Origin: an uncultured Peptococcaceae bacterium
Lineage (GTDB): Bacteria > Bacillota > Peptococcia > Peptococcales > Peptococcaceae
Direction of reading: 5' to 3'
DNA length: 9,905 bases
Assembly: GCA_937976375.1 (NCBI GenBank)
Contig: CALJRU010000027.1
Span: forward strand, 1-9,905
The notes beneath the pieces were generated by a model. The model was not told where the DNA came from. It worked only from the letters and a program-made list of their open reading frames with translations, and searched no databases. Below, piece after piece: positions 6,116 through 9,905 of this stretch. The first letter of the stretch is position 1. Every line of letters starts with the position of its first letter. A program made the position numbers and the translations under genes.

Positions 6116-6152
6116 AAAAAGAGCGGCCGTTTTCGTGTGAAAACAGCCGCTC
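6116..6152 (-). terminator. intrinsic terminator of the XRE/DUF6442/unknown operon
   Basis: GAGCGGC and GCCGCTC arms continue through one mismatch into GTTTTC/GAAAAC with a four-base loop (6121-6152). On the minus strand TTTTTC follows (6120-6116). It lies 8 bases past the stop of the 114-aa gene. Confidence 0.85.
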
Positions 6153-6160
6153 CTGAGGGG

Positions 6161-6505
6161 TCAGGGCGTGCTTTGGGTGAGCGTCGTGCCGTAGTGCTCG
6201 GAGCCAAAGCCGTTGTCCAGAAAAATTGAGAAAAAAGGCGTCATTTTGTCATAAGGGTCGCTGTCGGCCGGCTTGGGCAGCGCCAACAGCCACGCTTTGA
6301 AGTGCGCGTCCACCGGCCCCGCAATGACCGTGCCCCAGCGCCAGGACGTGTCTTTGATGCGGCCCACCTGCAAGGCAAGGGCAATGGCCGCCGCTTCCTC
6401 GTTCCAGCAGTGGATTTCAAACGCCGTCGCCGATGCCAGCGCCGCTTCCATCCTGCGCCGCCACTGGCGCACATCATCGCACCGCATCGTGCCGCTGTGG
6501 GTCAT
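6161..6505 (-). CDS. unknown 114-aa protein
   Basis: I do not recognise a named family. The soluble protein has a basic, helical N-terminus (DVRQWRRRMEAALASATAFE), a central EEAAAIALALQVGRIKDTSW region and a distinctive C-terminal motif MTPFFSIFLDNGFGSEHYGT that looks conserved and functional. The ATG at 6505 has AGGAGG seven bases upstream; an in-frame ATG at 6589 would overlap the preceding gene and lacks such a site. It is the last gene of the regulator operon, 40 bases after DUF6442, and is followed by a terminator. Confidence 0.75.
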   Translation of the reverse strand: MTHSGTMRCDDVRQWRRRMEAALASATAFEIHCWNEEAAAIALALQVGRIKDTSWRWGTVIAGPVDAHFKAWLLALPKPADSDPYDKMTPFFSIFLDNGFGSEHYGTTLTQSTP

Positions 6506-6545
6506 GCTGCTGCCTCCTCTCCTTGCGCCGCGCGACCAGCGCCGG

Positions 6546-6845
6546 TCAATCTGCAATGGCGAACCAGGCCAAGAGCACAAGCCCGCCAATCAGAAAAAGT
6601 ACGCCGGCAATACGGCAAGGTGTTTCTTCGTACTGCCGATATTTATAAAACAGTTCAAAAGCCGCGGCGAAAAACGCCAACGAAAGGCTGCCTTTCCAGG
6701 CAGGGTTGTCTTTAAGCAGACATAAAACGGTTAAGATCATGGCCACGGTGGTGACATATTCCAGAGAATGCGCCTTGGAATGCACCTCGATCTGCATATC
6801 GCGCTCGTCCATGATTGGTCTTTTCTTGGGTTGCTGTTTCATCAT
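6546..6845 (-). CDS. DUF6442 family membrane protein
   Basis: The 99-residue protein has a charged N-terminus (KKRPIMDERDMQIEVHSKAH) followed by three hydrophobic segments at about 29-46, 52-68 and 78-97. The DERD start and three-helix layout fit DUF6442, a family of unknown function typically next to a small XRE regulator, as here. AGGAGG lies four bases before the first of two consecutive ATGs (6845 and 6842); either may be used. It is 140 bases downstream of the regulator gene, with no clear promoter of its own in that gap. A role as membrane partner or sensor of the regulator is possible but unproven. Confidence 0.75.
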   Translation of the reverse strand: MMKQQPKKRPIMDERDMQIEVHSKAHSLEYVTTVAMILTVLCLLKDNPAWKGSLSLAFFAAAFELFYKYRQYEETPCRIAGVLFLIGGLVLLAWFAIAD

Positions 6846-6985
6846 TTTTCCTCCTACTCATGTCATGATTGATGATGAATCATTTGCTCGTGAGAACAAA
6901 CAGTGGGAAAGGGAAAACGTGAGTGAATCCGAGTCGTTTCCAGCATCTAAAAACGTGCAAATATGCTTGGCAATGCCCCCTCTAT

Positions 6986-7216
6986 TTATTCCTTTTCATA
7001 TTGCTGATCTTCCAGCTCGCGGTTTTCTTTTAAGCAGCACAATTCCTCAACGCTGACGCCAAACACTTCCGCCATGCGATACGCGAGCATGAGCGAGGGA
7101 TTGTACTGTTCCTTTTCGATCGAAATAATGGTGCGTGACGACACATGCACCAGGTCAGCCAGCTGTTGCTGGGTCATTTTTGCGGCGGTCCGCAATGCTT
7201 TAACCTTCGTTTTCAT
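6986..7216 (-). CDS. XRE-family (Cro/CI-type) helix-turn-helix regulator
   Basis: This 76-residue protein is nearly all HTH_3: MTQQQLADLVHVSSRTIISI (helices 2-3, about 14-33), then EKEQYNPSLMLAYRMAEVFG and VSVEELC. Such single-domain regulators bind palindromic operators as dimers. The ATG at 7216 has GGAGG six bases upstream. Upstream in-frame ATGs at 7249 and beyond would fall inside the operators and promoter. Three GAAG-N4-CTTC palindromes around its promoter point to self-repression. It heads the operon with DUF6442 and the 114-aa gene. Confidence 0.92.
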   Translation of the reverse strand: MKTKVKALRTAAKMTQQQLADLVHVSSRTIISIEKEQYNPSLMLAYRMAEVFGVSVEELCCLKENRELEDQQYEKE

Positions 7217-7233
7217 ACCATTCCTCCAAACAT

Positions 7234-7313
7234 GAAGTCGACTTCTCATGAAGGTAACTTCATATTACACGATGGTACGGCCCCTGTCAATAGAATATTG
7301 TGAAGTTCGCTTC
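7234..7313 (-). promoter_or_regulatory. three-operator promoter region of the XRE regulator
   Basis: TTGACA (7290-7285), a 17-base spacer and TAATAT (7267-7262) make a near-consensus promoter. Three GAAG-N4-CTTC palindromes flank or touch it: GAAGTCGACTTC at 7234-7245 (downstream), GAAGGTAACTTC at 7250-7261 (directly after the -10) and GAAGTTCGCTTC at 7302-7313 (upstream of the -35). Centre spacings are 16 and 52 bases. The layout suits repression by the adjacent XRE protein, possibly with looping between outer sites. Confidence 0.85.
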
Positions 7314-7339
7314 ATATTTGCAGCCCGACCGACGCCATC

Positions 7340-8312
7340 CGGTGCAGGGTGGAGCGCACGGCGTTTGCCCGCCGAGACTCTTGAGAACGGGCGCTCGCCG
7401 CTTCCAGCATGTGCCGCCATGCACCAACGCGACACACGCGCACTCTGCCACACCCCCGCCGTCACGCGCCAGCAAGTCGCGCACATCACCGCACCCTGCC
7501 GCTTCCAAGGCGGCGCTGGGCGTCGCCCATGGCGCAAGATGGGGCGCACGGCGTTTGCCTGCCGAGACTCTTGAGATCGGGCTTCCGCCGCTTCCAGCAT
7601 GTGCCGCCATGCACCAACGCGACACACGCACACGCACCATCCCCCGCCATCCACGCGCCAGCGAGCCGCGCACGCCACGCTCATCCTGCCGCTTCCAAGG
7701 CGGCGCTGGGCGCCGCCCCTGGCGCAGGATGAGGCGCACGGCGTTTGCCCGCCGAGACTCTTGAGATCGGGCACTCGCCGCTTCCAGCATGTGCCGCCAT
7801 GCACCAACACGACACACGCACACTGCCACACCCACGCCATCCACGCGCCAGCAAGCCCCGCACGCCTGCCACACCACGCACGCGCACGCATACCCCCGCC
7901 ATCCACGCGCCAGCAAGCCCCGCACGCCTGCCACACCGCACAGGCGCACGCATACCGCTTCTAATGCGGCGAGGGCGTCATTCGTGGCGCAGGGTGAGAC
8001 GTACGGCCTCGCCCGCCGAGACTCTTGAGATCGGGCGAACGCCGCTTCCAGCATGTGCCGTCGTGCACCAACGCGATACACGCTCACTCTGCCACACCCC
8101 CGCCGTCACGCGCCAGCAAGTCGCGCACGCCTGCCGCTTCTAATGCGGCGCTGGGCGTCGCTCGTGGCGCACGAGTAGGGCGTACGGCCTCACCCGCCGA
8201 GACTGTTGAGATCGGGCACTCGCCGCTTCCAGCATGTGCCGCCATGCACCAACGCAACACACGCGCACACACATCCCCGCTCTTCACGCGCCAGCAAGCC
8301 CCGCGCACCGGC
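7340..8312. repeat. about 1-kb array of five imperfect GC-rich repeats, no gene
   Basis: Five units share the anchor GCCGAGACT at 7371, 7561, 7751, 8015 and 8196 (steps 190, 190, 264, 181). Each holds in order: a GCCCG/CGGGC stem, CGCCGCTTCCAGCATG leading to a GCATG/CATGC stem, a CACACGC-rich variable stretch, CACGCGCCAGC, and a GCCGC/GCGGC stem that resembles the 3' end of the late-regulator gene at 8313. Long open frames on both strands are shadows: unit lengths are mostly not multiples of three, so frames change from unit to unit, and no start has a ribosome site. Function unknown. Confidence 0.8.
7836..7959. repeat. 62-bp tandem duplication inside the third large repeat
   Basis: Bases 7836-7875 and 7898-7937 are identical over 40 bases with a 62-base offset, and the following CGCACGCATAC is also shared. 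This accounts for most of the extra length of the 264-base unit and indicates recent slippage or recombination. Confidence 0.85.
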
Positions 8313-8720
8313 TCACCCTGCCGCGTCCAACGCGGCGAGGGCGTCGTGGTGGAGGCGCTGGAGCTGGCGCTGGGAGTAGTTCATGGCGGCGGCGACGTCG
8401 TCCCAGGCGCGGCCTTCGAGATAATAGAGCACGAGCAGGGCGCGCCATTCGCTGCGTTCCAGGCGCAGAATGCGGCGGGCCGCGTCCTCCCGCTGGCGCA
8501 CGAGGGCGGCGAGCTGGTCGGCGTAGCGGGCCTGCAGGCTGCACAAGCGCGCCAGTGTTGCCGTGCCGGCCCGCCCGCTGAGGCTGTCGGGCGCCGGGGC
8601 GGCCGCTTGCAGCAGCGCTGCCTGTTTGCGCAGGCGCATGATCTGCCGCGCCAGGGCCGCCAGTTCCACCTCGCCCCGCCGCAGGGCGCGCAGTTCGTCT
8701 TTTGCCGTTTTATTTGCCAC
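8313..8720 (-). CDS. DUF1492/sigma-region-4-like phage late transcription regulator
   Basis: The 135-residue protein begins with a long charged coiled-coil-like helix (RRGEVELAALARQIMRLRKQ, about 14-33). A second helical region follows (about 58-92). It ends with a sigma-70 region 4-like helix-turn-helix: RSEWRALLVLYYLEGRAWDD, then VAAAMNYSQRQLQRLHHDAL (about 93-130). This layout fits DUF1492 and related ArpU/RinA-type proteins that switch on late genes in phages of Bacillota. The start is GTG at 8720, eight bases after AAAGGAGG. It follows the SSB gene by 42 bases. Its 3' end appears as a degenerate copy in each unit of the downstream array. No terminase or structural gene follows, which is unusual. 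Confidence 0.82.
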   Translation of the reverse strand: MANKTAKDELRALRRGEVELAALARQIMRLRKQAALLQAAAPAPDSLSGRAGTATLARLCSLQARYADQLAALVRQREDAARRILRLERSEWRALLVLYYLEGRAWDDVAAAMNYSQRQLQRLHHDALAALDAAG

Positions 8721-8762
8721 GAAAGCCCCTCCTTTCTAGCCAAACCCGAGCCGCGGAAGCGG

Positions 8763-9131
8763 TCAGAAGGGCAGCTCGGCCGCGTCGAACCGCAGCACTT
8801 CGCCCGAGCGCGGGTTCGCGGCGGTGTCGATGCGATAGGCGTGCACGCGCACCGCCTTGTGCGCGCCGCCGTTCTGCCGCCGCACGACCACCTCGAGCCG
8901 CCCTTCCACCACCACCTGCATGCAGGCCAGGGCCCCGCGGGCGAACTCCTCTGCCACCCGGCCCCAGGCCCAGCAGGGCACCCCGTCGAATGCCGGCGCC
9001 GCGCCTCGCCAGAGCGCGCGCCGCCCGTGCCGCGCACAGTCCACCGTGAAGGCGCAGTAAGGCACGCCTTGCCGCGTGTGGCGCAGGGCCGGCGCCTGTT
9101 TCAGGTTTCCCACAAGAATCACTTTGTTCAT
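8763..9131 (-). CDS. ssb: single-stranded DNA-binding protein (phage-type SSB)
   Basis: The 122-residue protein opens with MNKVILVGNLKQAPALRHT and continues YCAFTVDCARHG and CWAWGRVAEEFARG, the strands of the SSB OB-fold. EGRLEVVVRR and the final AELPF complete the pattern; the acidic-hydrophobic tip DAAELPF corresponds to the DDxPF tail through which SSBs recruit replication and repair proteins. It is shorter than host SSBs (about 150-170 residues) because the disordered linker is nearly absent, as in some phage SSBs. AGGAGC lies about eight bases before the ATG. It is 16 bases downstream of the replisome-organiser stop, so it is in the same replication operon. Confidence 0.9.
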   Translation of the reverse strand: MNKVILVGNLKQAPALRHTRQGVPYCAFTVDCARHGRRALWRGAAPAFDGVPCWAWGRVAEEFARGALACMQVVVEGRLEVVVRRQNGGAHKAVRVHAYRIDTAANPRSGEVLRFDAAELPF

Positions 9132-9147
9132 CGCTTGCTCCTTTCGC

Positions 9148-9905
9148 TTATTCTTCCAGCGCTGCGTAGCGGGCGGCGCAGGCGCGGACTTCCTCGGCGG
9201 AGCGGTAGCTCGTTTCGCGGCTGCGGGTCGATGCCGGTGCACCGCTGGCCGGCGGCGGCATGTAGCCTTCGCCGAGATAGTCCAGATAGCGCCCGTTGAA
9301 CCAGGTGCTGCCGTTGAGCCACTGGCGGTCGAAGGCAGAGGCTTCCACCTCGGCCACATAGCGCGCAATGGCTGTCTGCATGGCGGCTGTGTCAACGTCC
9401 ATCAGCTGGCACTTGGCGCGCTTGGATACCTGGTTCTTGCCGCGCTTGATGGGATAGAGGGCCCATAGGGCTTCAAAGTGGGCATTGACTGCCTTGGGCG
9501 ACGGCTGGGCATGGGAAGGCTCTGTGTGCGCTGGCGAAAGGGGCAGGGTCTCTGTGTGTGGTGCAGCTCCTGCTGCACACGCTGCCGTTTCATCCGGCGC
9601 CGCCGCGTCAACAACAGAGAGAGGTTTTTTATTCTCCTTATCCATAGCCATAGCCTTTGCCTTATCCGTAACCATCGCCTTATCCTTTTCCTTAGCTTGA
9701 TTCGCTTGAAAAAATGAAGCGTCGCTTGCATTCGCTTGAACATTCCAAGCGTCGCTTGCATTCGCTTGAACATTCCAAGCGTCGCTTGATTTCGCTTGAC
9801 CATTCCAAGCGTCGCTTGATTTCGCTTGAACATTCCAAGCGTCGCTTGCATTCGCTTGACCATTCCAAGCGTCGCTTGATTTCGCTTGAACATTCCAAGC
9901 GTCGC
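9148..9905 (-). CDS. phage replisome organiser/DnaD-like replication protein, 5' end beyond the window
   Basis: The frame is open from the stop at 9150-9148 to the right edge: 251 residues seen, start not included. From the edge it reads a tandem 10-residue repeat QAN(A)SDAWNV / QAKSSDAWNG, then a Lys/Asp/Glu-rich linker (KEKDKAMVTDKAKAMAMDKE), an Ala/Pro-rich spacer, and a C-terminal domain with HFEALWALYPIKRGKNQVSK and FDRQWLNGSTWFNGRYLDYL. That C-terminus is typical of phage replication-initiation proteins of Bacillota, whose missing N-terminus usually binds the origin and whose C-terminus contacts the helicase loader. An ATG at 9675 opens the same frame but has no ribosome site and would cut through the repeats. 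Followed by the ssb gene. Confidence 0.8.
   Translation of the reverse strand, partial: DAWNVQAKSSDAWNGQANASDAWNVQAKSSDAWNGQAKSSDAWNVQANASDAWNVQANASDASFFQANQAKEKDKAMVTDKAKAMAMDKENKKPLSVVDAAAPDETAACAAGAAPHTETLPLSPAHTEPSHAQPSPKAVNAHFEALWALYPIKRGKNQVSKRAKCQLMDVDTAAMQTAIARYVAEVEASAFDRQWLNGSTWFNGRYLDYLGEGYMPPPASGAPASTRSRETSYRSAEEVRACAARYAALEE
9721..9905. repeat. 30-bp tandem repeats inside the replication gene (candidate origin iterons)
   Basis: Six full 30-base units start at 9721, 9751, 9781, 9811, 9841 and 9871, with a further partial unit at the edge and a degenerate one to the left. Units differ only at positions 9-10 (CA or AT) and 20 (A or C). Each contains CAAGCG-T-CGCTTG across the unit boundary and another CGCTTG, so one hexamer occurs three times per unit in both orientations. 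The period keeps the reading frame. Origins of many phages lie as direct repeats inside the initiator gene, as in lambda O, so these may be initiator binding sites. Confidence 0.8.

Noticed and set aside
6846..6985. possible second promoter between the XRE and DUF6442 genes
   Set aside because: TTGCCA with a 17-base spacer leads to TTAGAT, only three of six matches in the -10 box; too weak to list.
7287..8087. 266-codon minus-strand open frame in the repeat array
   Set aside because: Translation is a mixture of shifted repeat frames rich in Cys, Trp, Arg and Gly, no ribosome site, and repeat lengths of 190 and 181 do not keep a frame. GC-rich sequence with few stop codons explains the openness.
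8025..9299. 424-codon plus-strand open frame
   Set aside because: It is antisense to the late regulator and ssb genes, which have clear family matches and ribosome sites; its own product has no recognisable domain.
9402..9893. alternative minus-strand frame with MFKRNQATLG repeats
   Set aside because: The 30-base period keeps all frames open. This frame ends inside the replication domain without a recognisable product, while the QANASDAWNV frame continues into the conserved C-terminal domain.
9721..9905. possible CRISPR array
   Set aside because: The repeats are directly adjacent with no spacers, and they continue in frame with a coding sequence.

Overview
The window reads as a Bacillota genome fragment. 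Support comes from strong AAAGGAGG-type ribosome binding sites, DUF1659/DUF2922 neighbours, a DUF6442 membrane protein beside an XRE regulator, and an ABC-F resistance protein. GC-rich coding makes a Clostridia or Negativicutes host plausible, but the species cannot be fixed from the sequence. All protein genes are on the minus strand, so the story runs from right to left.

Right part (9905 to 8313): a phage-like replication block. It holds the 3' part of a replisome-organiser gene carrying a 30-bp tandem repeat array inside the coding frame, a single-stranded DNA-binding protein, and a DUF1492/sigma-region-4-like late regulator with a GTG start. It is followed by about 1 kb of GC-rich sequence without a credible gene (7340-8312), built of five imperfect repeats with conserved stem-loops.

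Middle (7315 to 4028): a small operon (XRE repressor, DUF6442 membrane protein, unknown 114-aa protein) driven by a near-consensus promoter surrounded by three GAAG-N4-CTTC palindromes and closed by a terminator. Next comes a lysis-type cluster: DUF1659, DUF2922, terminator hairpin, holin, and an amidase endolysin with a long Gly/Ala/Ser/Asn linker and a stalk-type C-terminal domain, ended by a perfect 17-bp hairpin. No capsid, tail, terminase or integrase gene is visible here, so this is a remnant, a satellite-like element, or a domesticated module.

Left part (4006 to 1): an AT-rich two-gene cassette (unknown 178-aa protein plus a DUF3644 protein with a HEPN-like R-x4-H motif) with its own promoter. 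Facing it on the plus strand is a likely small structured RNA of about 95 nt, with a TTGATT-17-TATAAT promoter and a U7 end. A 36-bp near-identical copy of the endolysin 3' end lies on both sides of this cassette. Beyond it sits an ABC-F antibiotic-resistance gene whose leader has an erm-like layout: a 5-codon leader peptide, three mutually exclusive pairings, and a hairpin that buries the Shine-Dalgarno sequence.

The best candidates for something undescribed are the DUF3644/178-aa/small-RNA cassette, the 1-kb repeat array, and the ABC-F attenuator.
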